A stretch of DNA of 64,000 bases from Phallus indusiatus (taxonomy: Eukaryota; Basidiomycota; Agaricomycetes; Phallales; Phallaceae), in assembly GCA_027605045.1 (NCBI GenBank), contig JAQFWX010000015.1:356455-420454 (forward strand), given 5' to 3'. This document shows, one piece after another, positions 10,718 to 20,624 of the stretch; position 1 is the first letter of the stretch; the number at the start of each line of letters is the position of its first letter. The translations under genes and the position numbers were made by a program. A model generated the notes under the pieces. That model ran no database searches and was not told where the DNA came from. It worked only from the letters and a program-made list of their open reading frames with translations.

Positions 10718-13052
10718 TCATAGAAGATTAATTTGTTCTAGGTGACGTCTTAAAACCAGATCTTCGACTAAAAAAACTCAATCAGCTGTACTATATATGA
10801 GACAAACAATTAGCAGGACGTACTCGCTGCAAGGATTACTATCATCTGCTGGGTATCCTGATGGAAGTTCATTAAAGCTACTTAAACTGCAATCAATGGT
10901 AACGGTTAAACGTACGGTAGCACAAGTTATATGAGCATAGAAAAGCCGTGGCGTCGGCGAAAGTTCTCGTTGTACAGCTTTGAACTTGGTTTTAAGATCT
11001 GCAAACGAGTCTTAATGGTTCATGTCCTACTTAAACAACAGAGGTTCCCTACATTTAGAAACGCCCTCTCTTGTGTTTTTTCCAGTATAACTCTTGACAT
11101 ACCGTCCAAACCTCACACCAGATTCGAGCTTCTGTTGTAAGATATCGACTTTATTTAGCAAGAGTACGAATGAGACCGAAGCAAGCAACTTGGAGGCGCA
11201 GATTGTTTTCCAGAGTGTAAAAGTGTCCTCCTAATACAATGTCAAAGATTCGGTAAAATCAACACTCGGGTCAAATGCGTTTTCATACCAATCGATTCAC
11301 TTCTGGTGCTTCGGCTAATGTTTGATCAAATGCACTCATGGGGGCTAGGAAGACAATCGCATTGACTAAAACAAACAAACAAACAGTCAGTCAAATCAGA
11401 AGCGTTTCATTTCTCACTTGAATATAAATCGCGCACCATCGTCAAAAAATGTCATCCAAGCATGTCGCTAAAAAAGCACCATCAATATTATTCAGGCGGT
11501 TCAAAAATGGTTACCCCATTTAGCATCTCACCTGGCTTCGCTATATTAATTTGAAAAATGAGAAGATATGATCAAAACGAAAGGTAATGGTTCTTCAATG
11601 TCGGTTAGAACTTACTGATCCTCCCACGTCATAAATTCTGAATTCTGTGGCTCCAGTGTTCTCTCGGTCTAGTAGTCCTAAAATCATTGATGTGATGTGT
11701 CGATATATCACTATCAAGTGATACGGAGAACGAAAACTTACTTGCACGAACAGTAAAAACATGTTCTGTCACCCCGACAGTCTTTAAACGTGCACGCAAT
11801 ATATCATCTAATGAAAGGGAAAACATAAATTTAATATCGGCTGGGTGCGGCCGCCGAAGTTCCATTTGCGTACCATCTGTTGGTTTATAGTTTGGCACCG
11901 CAATTCGCTCCAATTCGTCCAAGAAACTGAGTTGAATTATATTATATTAGTATATTGAAAACAGAAGTCAACTGACTGACGTACTATTTGCTGACTTCTT
12001 CCATACCAACCCTATATTCTTTCATGATCCTCCGGACGACAGGATCACACCATAGCTGAATCATATCTTCTTTGCAAGCTGATAGAACCCTAGCCAACGA
12101 TTCATCATCTTCATTGGGACTATCCTGAGAAGACGTCTCTCTAGCCCGTTTCCACGAGTATCCGTTGACTCGTAGTTCATTATGCGATCTCGATGGTGAC
12201 AATGTATTATTAAAAAATGGAGTCCGCTGAGGCGAAATGGGCGTTGCGGGAAGTGGAAGAGGTTTGAATCGTTTTGTCAATGCACTCTCCAACTGACGTA
12301 AAGGCCCAAGGCGCATCATGAGTCGACGATGATCGGGAGTGAGCAAAAGAGGATTGTTGTTTTCAGGATTGTCATATCTTTCGCCTTCCTTGTCGTTGTC
12401 AAGAGCAGAGGATGATGGAAGATGCTGTTGAGTATCGATCTCTTCTTCCTTTTCGAGGGGCGAGGTTGGAGGTGTCAATTGACTTGGAAAGTCGTGCCTA
12501 TTGAGGACGTCTAGTATTATGCCGTAAGAGCGAACGACGTTCAGTTGACAAACGGAACGCCAGACAGCTCGTTCCCTATCAAAAGCACCGGGGTCATATT
12601 TTCTTTGGAAGTCTGAACCGCCGAAATCATTCAAAACAATCCTAAGTGAGAGAGAGGAAGATAACGACATACTCTTCAGAACAGTGCTTTTCCCTAAAGA
12701 ACAGTAAGACTTGAGAATTTTTTTAAAAAAGCGGGGTTGCAATGTTACCAGATTCGCTTTGTCCCAATAACAACATCTTAACGCACTTGACTTTCTTTGA
12801 AGTCTGAGACTCTTGACGAAGCATTTTGTCAATATCCTCGCTAACTTTCAGAGCCTCTTTCTCTAATTGTATTCGAATATCGGCTTCCTCTGGTGTCTCT
12901 CCTAGTCATCGACATACAGATAAAATAAAGTCAAATCAAAATACGATGTAATATCAAACGGCATTACCTTCAGGTGGCGCGATCGCGCGAGACAAGGGGT
13001 CCTCATCCCGATCTGTGCTGAAGCCGATTGCGCCTGATCGAACCGACACCAT
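10718..13052 (-). CDS. Divergent G-protein alpha subunit
   Basis: A heterotrimeric G-protein alpha subunit; it should bind and hydrolyse GTP downstream of a receptor. After splicing all GTPase boxes appear: P-loop GQSESGKST (exon joint at 12689-12748 region), switch I RARLKTVGV, switch II YDVGGSRSQ, NKVD and CAT (G5). The C-terminal helix reads DLVLRRHLEQINLL. The join from CAT to DTQQMIVILAAIEDL gives the expected end and a stop at 10718. Start at 13052 (MVSVRSGAIGF) is followed by an N-terminal helix ADIRIQLEKEALK. Odd points: no Gly at position 2, so no myristoylation; no Cys near the C-terminus; and a helical-domain insertion of over 100 residues rich in Ser, Pro and acidic residues (about 12100-12480). 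The three residues RSQ of switch II come from a 9-base exon (11532-11540). The class is known from basidiomycetes, but which group it belongs to is not decided here. Confidence 0.9.
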
Positions 13053-13930
13053 GTTAACCAAATCACTCAAGTCTCGTTTCGTCGGGGAATAAGAGAGGGA
13101 TAGTCAGCAGGCAAGTTAAAATCCGAAGACTTGTTAATTAGACACGTAGAGAAAACGATGATCTTTTGCCAGCCTTTTGATGAACGAAGAAGCAGCGGGT
13201 CTTTTTGTAGTAGATGTGACCCCAAACACCTATTTTTGTAATACGTCAACTGGAGATCAAACGCTGCAAATATTAGCAAATATTCTATTCTCCCTAAAAT
13301 GAACTATAATTGAAAACTCACTTCAATTCTCATATGAGAAGGTGGTGTAGTCACTATCGTCTATTGGGGACAAACAGGTTCCGTAATAAAGACGCAAGGA
13401 CTAGAGCACGATTCAATGAATGGGGCTGGCGCCGTGCGGCGCGATTAACCGGATGACAACAATCCCCTTTGACATCGCCAATCACACCCACACACCAGGC
13501 GGTCAATTAACTGACCAATAGAAACTCGAGACGGTAGATATGCGCTATTAAAGATCTGTTGTGGCTGTGTCAACGAGACATATGTGGGAATGGACCGTGA
13601 GACATCGGCGCAGGGTTGACAGATTTCAATGTTGTCCCCACCCGAATATGCCGTTTTTTACAGACATGTATGATTTAACTGTTGACTATGTGAATAGATT
13701 TGTTTATCAGTTTGGATGGCACACGTGTAAAATAAATTCTAGTCAATCATTATGTTGATCATTATTGTGTACTGGATGAACAAAAATGACTACGGATTTT
13801 CACATGATTCACCAACTGTACCGGTGGTAAGCACATGCATCGGTTCAACCTGGTGCAAACTTAGCACGCGGAGGAGCATCTGGGGGTTTTTCAAAACTCA
13901 GTTGATCAGTCTTTAAAATACTCTGTCGCC
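13053..13930. other. Intergenic region upstream of the G-alpha gene
   Basis: No gene that I can support. The part next to 13053 is probably the promoter and 5' leader of the G-alpha gene. A perfect 6-base inverted repeat with a 2-base loop, GCGCCG TG CGGCGC, lies at 13429-13442. Short open frames on both strands have no recognisable content. Confidence 0.4.
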
Positions 13931-14411
13931 ATGGCATTACCAGCCTTCCGAAGAATTCAGCAGTCGGGACCTGTCAAGATCGCGAAGTCATCGTCAGAGG
14001 TACCACAGGAGTTCCGTCAACATATTCGCGCTGCCAACATGTCTATCTCGGCTACAGAGAATTCTAGGTCGCCATATACATAATTAAGAAACTGAATGTG
14101 GCCATATACATAATTAAGAAACTGAATGTGGCCATCATCAAGAATGGAAGGCGCATGGCGTATCCACATCCCTATGCAACACCCGTTTTAATTGGCGTTT
14201 GACATTCCGTTTGCATGTTGACACAACGCCTCAGAGGCCTCAAGTGCCTTCGCACGTCTACTTTGAGGGATGCGTAAATGTGGGAACAGTAATCGGAATA
14301 CGGAGGAATCTCTGTTCGTGTATCTCTCGGATGATTCAGATTTTGTTGATCCGATTTCTCAGGCCCAGCTATCCCCTCCATCGACCTATTGCAGGGAATT
14401 AGATGAGCTCA
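13931..14411 (+). pseudogene. Possible degraded protein-coding gene
   Basis: An ATG at 13931 opens a plausible frame (MALPAFRRIQQSGPVKIAK) that runs about 50 codons and ends in a stop inside a tandem 30-base duplication. Downstream, pieces in different frames again look coding, for example RLHVDTTPQRPQVPSH near 14220 and SLFVYLSDDSDFVDP near 14310, the latter ending at a TGA at 14409-14411. I could not join these with credible introns into one frame. A gene broken by the duplication, or one with introns I missed, are both possible. No family recognised. Confidence 0.25.
14071..14130. repeat. Perfect 30-bp tandem duplication
   Basis: The block 14071-14100 (starting GCCATATACATAATTAAG) is repeated without change at 14101-14130, and the first bases of a third copy (GCCAT) follow. 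The identity of the copies points to a recent replication slip or a strand-break repair event. Confidence 0.95.
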
Positions 14412-14928
14412 AACTCGGAAGCTTGTGATATTTTTACTTCGGTCCTTACCATATGATTTATTTATCGTCCGGAAATTAGGTTTTTTTTAGCCGAATCACC
14501 AAAAATACATCAAAATCTGGTTTTCATATTACTTGACTCCGGGTGAGCAAAAGGATGACTCAGAGGAATGAATAGTTTCAGCCAAATTTTTATAAAACGT
14601 GTGGGTCTGAGTATGGACAACTTTTAAATGAAAATGAACAGGGAATGTATAAAAGATATGCCTTGGAAAGTAGTATTATTCGCTTACTAGAAGTGAAAAT
14701 AGCAGATACGAACCTACGCGAACCCGGAAAGCTGAAGCGCTGATTCGTCAGAGTTTAACGTTTAACTTTAACTCAGGATCACTTCCTGAATCTTGGCGAA
14801 CATACTAATTCTTGCATAGTTCTTTGTGACTCAAGAAAAAACAATGTACGTATATCTATTTACTACTGTGATGTTGTCGAGTGTATAGTTGAATATAGAC
14901 TTAGTATTGTATATAAAGTTCTTTATGC
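14412..14928. other. Intergenic, AT-rich, no gene seen
   Basis: Contains poly-T and AT-rich tracts and the 3' flank of the transporter gene that ends at 14929. No open frame with recognisable content and no RNA gene was seen. Confidence 0.4.
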
Positions 14929-16361
14929 CTATACTGGCATTGGATTTGAGGAAACCGACGCAGGTGCAACGAAGATCCTTCGGTTCCAAACATGAATGAG
15001 TGTTGGTCCAACGAGCACCACCCACATGAGAACTACAGCAGCACCGTGAATAGCACCAAGCACGCGAAAAAAATTTGCATCCATCGCGGTACCCAATTGT
15101 ATTGTTAATAAAGCGGCAACACCCTGTTTCGGTTTGAAATGTCAGAGTAAGTCCAAGTTCAAGCAAGCTTAACAACCCACGTTTGGGAAGACAAGTCCCC
15201 AGAAACTGAGTGTAAAAGGCATGTGTTCTCCTTTTGCTAAATTGTGAACAATAGCGCAAAGAGCACAGCCAAGCCACCAAACAGCCATGGCCCAAAGCGT
15301 CCAAGCTCCGGCGAAACAGATAAAGCTGATAGCTTGCCCAGCTAACGGATCTCCAAGAATGTATCCCTCCCCTTTAGGTAATAATGTTTGAGCATTGAGA
15401 CCCGCAATCAGCAGTGAGTATCCTCCTTGTCCACATGGTGCCAGTGGAAGAATGCAGAATATTATTGCATTCACGTCAGGCAGACCTTCAATGATAAGCC
15501 GACGAAGATAAAGGGTGAGGATCATGAAGAAAAGGGAGAGACCAATGACGACCATTAGGAGCGAGACACCCATCGTAAGACGTGCATGTAGTATAGAGTG
15601 AACTGCGAGTGCCGAAGACAAAAGTTGTCCGGTGGTGCTTGCGACAATAACAGGCACTATAGGAAGAAGCCAAATGGCAGTAAACGTGGGCATGGAATGC
15701 CGTCGATGAGCAGCCCTGTATAACAATAAATATGAGAGATTTCCTGACATTACATAGATGACTCCGAAACAACACAAAAACGAGATTAATGAATCAAGCC
15801 ACCAAAAGGCCCAAAGAGCATATAGGAACTTTGCACCTCCAACGGCAAAATACTGGTTTACAGTACCTAATCCTATGTTTATTAATGTTGCCGCACCCAT
15901 TGGGAAGCAGCCTAAATATAAACTTTGCACGGGGTGTTGGAGCATATCTGTCCATGAGCCAGGAAAGAGGGTGTATCGGGCGATGCTCATTGCGAAGAAA
16001 AGAACGAAGATAATAAGGTCAATGAAGAAGAATATCAATGATAGTATGTTCATGGCATTCGAAGGTGTTCCGTAGGGATAGCTGTGGAATATGATACTGA
16101 CTACGCCTGTACCCATGCTGATGGCGAACCATGCTGGTGGGAAGTTTCTGCCGAGGATGAAGTCCAGTCAGTCACAACATACATTATCATTCTATACAAA
16201 ACTAACTTGATAACTTCCAGCAGAGTTTTTATCGGCGAGAAGATTTGTGACGTTGTTTCTGGAGAAGCGGTGGCAAGTTCATCGCATCCGCGTTCCGGTG
16301 TTGGCCCGCGAGTGTCGGTAAATAAAAGACCAGATTCAAATAAAGTTGAATCTTCAATCAT
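14929..16361 (-). CDS. TDT-family transporter (SSU1/MAE1-like; sulfite efflux or C4-dicarboxylate)
   Basis: A polytopic carrier of the tellurite-resistance/dicarboxylate transporter family. The large exon encodes the family's first signature, FPPAWFAISMGTGVVSIIF, and then about ten hydrophobic helices, with PLAPCGQGGYSLL in the middle and WWLGCALCAIVHNL and PFTLSFWGLVFP near the end. A final exon (about 15124 down to 14929) adds LLTIQLGTAM and LMWVVLVGPTLIHV and stops at 14929. The family includes the plasma-membrane sulfite pump SSU1 and malate permease MAE1; I cannot choose between them. The open part is firm from about 16147 downward, where an acceptor CAG precedes the AAC of NFPPAW. The 5' exon is not resolved; an ATG at 16361 (MIEDSTLFESG) is the best candidate, using a weak GTCACA donor. 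Confidence 0.8.
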
Positions 16362-17399
16362 GACAAGGAAACTCGATGAGTTTGTCGCATCGTAAGTGCA
16401 GTTAAATACAAGTTCATACTTCTGAATTCGAGTCACCGAAACGGCCAAATTGAATATTACACATCAGGGTGTTTCGAAACTCGACCTGTCACTTGGAGTG
16501 TCTTGGAGTCTGCAATCGGAGATAAAAAATTCCGAAACAAAGCCAGAGCCAGGTTACCCTGGTCTGGCTTGTGAAGAGAGCGCCTCAAGAGAGTAGCAGG
16601 AAAGATACGGGAACCAGTGACTGTGTTTGGGAAAACAGAGAGAGAACTGGGGGGAAACCAGGTTGTTTATTGTAGGTACTGGTTTTTAATATATATACAA
16701 TTTTGAAACAATGAAATGAAGTCTGCTATGAGTAATGATGGAGAAAAACGTGTCATACGCGTCGTGTAACGTGACTCTGAGGTGAGTGCTAATAATAAAT
16801 GCGCATTTCGGGACTTTCCATGCATAGCCCGTCTCGGATCACATCACTTGAGATTTTGGGAGGCCAAAGACAAAGCAAGCCAAAGTCAGGAAATCATTAA
16901 AGCACGAGATTGTTTCAGGGCTCCCCAGAAATTCAGCCTGGTAACTGTAGTGAGTTCTGGAAATAAAGTATGATACATTGAATACCTCTCATCACGGCGA
17001 TCCAAAGCTTCACCTCAATATAAAAACTTGCAGTTGAAATCAGACTTATACATACTGATAACTTAACTGAAGCGATATTCTCGTTTGCAAACCTTTTCCT
17101 CTTTGCTATGGCCTCCGATCACCTCGGTACCTCCCCAAGCGTTCCTACCAGCTTCTCCATTACTTGTGGGACTAGTCACTAGGACGACGCCAAAAGTATT
17201 TGTACAGCCGATGTCATGAGTTCGATATGCAGATTCCGTCGGTGGCGGAAAATGAGCTCTAGACAGAAGCAAAGAACACTAGAATATGGCTGTGGCATTG
17301 GGAAATCAAATGACAGCTTGAGAAGAACGGAATACATGATTCTCGTAGTGACAGCTACCCGAAATGGAATGGGTGTTCGCTCGACATCCAAGCCTTAGG
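16362..17399. other. Gene-poor stretch between transporter and integrase remnant
   Basis: Likely holds the transporter promoter. It also contains a strong imperfect hairpin at 16541-16569. Frames from 17060 to 17390 on the minus strand may be the decayed continuation of the integrase remnant, but no motif is left to prove it. Confidence 0.35.
16541..16569. repeat. Inverted repeat (hairpin)
   Basis: Arms AGCCAGAGCCAGG and CCTGGTCTGGCT are complementary apart from one bulged G, with a 4-base loop TTAC. It lies in non-coding DNA upstream of the transporter gene. It may be incidental or a remnant of a small mobile element. Confidence 0.5.
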
Positions 17400-17890
17400 A
17401 GGGAGTCCATAGTCCGCCAAGCCTGCAAGTTGCGCCTTATATGACAGAAACTGGGTAATGGAGATGATTATGGTATTAGATTGGTTGGACATTTGAATTT
17501 GAATAACGCCGAGAACGTGAAAAAACGGAAAAATCAATTTCCTGGTGCAAAATTTCAATCTCTTTCGCTCAACTAACCCGTTGGTATGAGAAACATATCT
17601 GGTTGAACTTGAAAACATGTGGTGAATAGCAAAGACAAGGCACTCTTGGATCATCTCGGAACATCGGCAGTGAGTAATAGCGTTGTCTGACAGGATGGCG
17701 CATGGTGATGCGAAACATTGAGCTATAGACCGAACAGCTTTTATCGAGAACGAACTTGTGGGATTGCGAGCTTGAACCCCCAAACCCAACGCGACATGTA
17801 ATCGATAGTCACCAAAGCCTCGCCGAACCCAGACTTCCCTGGAGGAAGGTAAACATAGTCAAACGCCATTAAATCGAAATGCATAGAACG
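17400..17890 (-). mobile_element. Frameshifted Ty3/gypsy-type integrase fragment
   Basis: On the minus strand, from 17890, the frame reads VYLPPGKSGFGEALVTIDYM and then SRWVWGFKL, as at the start of a retroviral-type integrase core with its first catalytic Asp. The frame is then lost to a stop, and a second frame continues with CAILSDNAITH (second Asp) and YVSHTNGLVERKR (the Glu of the DDE triad). Both halves align with the order expected for Ty3-type pol, so this is one integrase core broken by a frameshift. Further stops follow. No reverse transcriptase, gag or terminal repeats were found, so the copy is dead. It is a plain genomic retrotransposon relic. Confidence 0.75.
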
Positions 17891-20624
17891 GAACACTGGT
17901 TACAGGATACTATCTACAGAATCGAATCAGAAAAAATGGCTTTAGATAGTCCATTGCGGTCGGTGGGTGAGGAGGCTTGTTAGTAGGCGCAGACGACGAG
18001 GGTGATTTCTGAATGAGAACGATCGTCAGAGGATCCAGAGGTACTTTCAGAGATTGAAGGCTCATAATCAGGATCTTTCTTGAAATAGCCAAATTCCGGG
18101 GACGAGTTATCTCTTTGTACATCCATTCATCTCCCAGCCCACAGATGCATAACACAACCGGCAGAAGAGGGTCGTTACCGAAGGCGTGATGCGATTGGGC
18201 CTCGATTTGTTTTCTGCTGAGGAAGTTCAGTTCCTGAGAATCATACGTATTCCCCTTCGACAGGCTTGATTTCATCCGCGACCGTTTGGGAAAACCTGAT
18301 TGCCATCCACGACGTAGTTTCTGATGTGGGTCGTCGTAGTCGATCTTTTGAGCCAGGCGGAGGCATGTCAAAGTCCTCAGGAGCCTTTGATTAAATAAAA
18401 CATTAATTCGGAAGAATAGGGGGAAACCACTATGTGAAAATCACCAAGGAGAGGGTCCTGTCATAGCATTGGCAGGACGGGCCACGGATTGATTAGTACG
18501 GGTGTTCCTGGTCAACTCTTCAGCAACCTTGATTCGTCCTTCAATGCTCCAATAACTAACGTGTTCATTATTTTGGGACTGGGAGGACGCCATCAATATT
18601 TTACAGCGCGTGCACAACCAATGACGATGAACTCACCACAACGTTTTCCGTCATCCACGGTATCGAATGCCCTTCCCTCGCGTTCGCCAAACTTGTCTGG
18701 TTTATACAGAATAGCGCTATTGCCCAACGATACAGGGTCCGATGATATACGTCGAAAAACGCATGGTATATGGAGAATCAAATTCCAGTCTCGCCTTCAA
18801 TCACCATGGAGGAGATCTATTGGCGAGCAAGTTGTCATAAACAGTTGTTCAAATGAATAAAACCTACAATAGCTGATGCGCAGTTGTATTTTCACCCCTC
18901 TCTACATCCTCAAAAGATTCCATCATCCGATGATTCTTGTCGACAATCTCTGCGCTGAGAGGCTCTCCGCTTTCGTTGGGCTGCTGTTTCAGCGGGTTAA
19001 AGTATCTATACCATACAGATTTGTTTGACGAGCAAGTGCGTACCATGAGTAAAACCATTGGGTTGATCCAATTAGTTTAAGGACAACCCTGAACGTTCAA
19101 CGTTCAACTCTTTTATTCTCTTTTATTCGGTGTTACTACGGCCATAATTTTCTCGACGGCGATCACTGCGGAATATAGATTTTAATCTAGGGCATATATA
19201 TCGTGTCACAAGCTAACCTTCTTGGTATAAAATTTCAAAATCAAAATTTATTGGGGATAACGACGGCCCGGCCCCAATCCGGACGCCGAAGGTAAAACGA
19301 CTCAGAAACATCATGACACCCAACAATTTGTTCACTTCAAGTTGGACCGTCGAGATGTGGTCGACATTTCCTAGTTGGGTTCCTTTATATTACATACGCA
19401 TGTCGACGGCATCGGATATCTCTTGAACTTCTCAGTTATTGGCAAAGAGATCCTTCGAGAGCCCGAGCGTCGTCATTCCCGTGATCCAAAATGATTCTCG
19501 ACATTCTCGTACTTAAAGGAGTTGAGCTACTTTGATTGCGATTTTGGGAGTTGATTTTCTCCTGCGAATTTTTTTTTGAGCGTTATGATTGTGGAGTTAC
19601 TTCTCGTCTTACTACATCTGGTACGCCCACAAATTAGAGAAGCAGAACGAGCAACGGCTATTATGGAAGTGAAGGCCGTCATCGCGTACGTACTACGCCA
19701 CACGTTCTACTGTTTTGGTGATCTTTTTTTATTATAAAGTCCTTGATTCTAAGTAGATTAGAGACTGTTAGATCGCCCACGGTGGCAGTGTCATTACCCA
19801 TGGGTTCGTTTCCGTCATGATTGTGTCTCAACTAGACGCGCTCATTGATTAGATGTGTAGGATTTAAAAATTGAGGTGGTTGAAGAACTGCCCATATTTG
19901 TTCCAGCTTGCAACTATCACAAGCTCCAAATTTTTGTTAACAGACGGGCAGCGTACTTGAAGCTAACCTTGTGGAGAAATATATCTCGAGGACGAGTCAA
20001 ACGAGGCTAAAAATTGTTCGGCCCCGCGCCACTTGAGGTTTGGCGTTATCTCTTCATGATAGCCCCTTGTACATAGTCCGTCATTGTGAGAAACTCCGTG
20101 GATATAAAGTTCAAACACAAGTCATTTTGCTTTTGTGGAACAAATAATGTTGGTTTTGTTTACTAGATATCGGAAAATTATATTCCACTGTTCTATAATG
20201 CATCTTCTTTTCAAGAATAAACTCTACGGAACAGAGGCTTTAGATCCACAAGAAGACACAAGAAGACAGATTTCGAGCTTCACCTGTTCGCCGTCGGAAG
20301 TTCAGGCTAAAAGTCAGAGCTGCAGGTTGCATTTGCAAATTGATTGTCTACATCAGTATCTAGTTCCCATGAAGAATGGAAGCTATATTTTCTGTTCCTA
20401 GAGTCAATATACCCACGTATTGTTCAATTGCAATTGAGTCGAGTCATGATTCACCCTTGCGGGGTTCACGGCTTCTCGCTTCTAGCTGCTACATATCTCC
20501 GGAACCGCAATTGCTAAGCTTCTTAATCACGTGCCTGTCTACGTGCAGCAAAAAATCGTCTCGCAACCTGAGTCAGCCGAGTCACACCTGTTCTCTTTTT
20601 CCTTCTGTAGGCTTATCAGCAACG
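17891..20624. other. Retroelement-derived or degenerate DNA, no intact gene
   Basis: Minus-strand frames from about 18400 to 17910 directly precede the integrase remnant and include charged, Ser-rich pieces (DRLRRPTSETTSW, SISESTSGSSDDRS) that may be decayed pol sequence. The part from 18480 to 19060 shows short frames on both strands with no recognisable domain. From 19100 to 20600 I see only AT-rich non-coding DNA and, at its end, the promoter and probably a 5' leader intron (acceptor TAG at 20608-20610) of the ABC transporter gene. Confidence 0.4.
19092..19108. repeat. AACGTT-based repeat, site 1
   Basis: AACGTTCAACGTTCAAC, the same 17-base sequence as at 45751-45767 and, on the other strand with one base less, at 55193-55211. 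All are intergenic. Function unknown. Confidence 0.6.

Noticed and set aside
12630..12700. A GTATGT...CTTAG pair inside the G-alpha gene, just after the P-loop
   Set aside because: The piece would be only 31 bases and its removal breaks the frame; read through, it gives a short Ser/Leu insertion and a continuous protein.
20376..20624. Upstream start for the ABC transporter at 20376
   Set aside because: The added residues do not look like an ABCC N-terminus, and an acceptor-like CTGTAG just before the ATG at 20625 suggests a leader intron.
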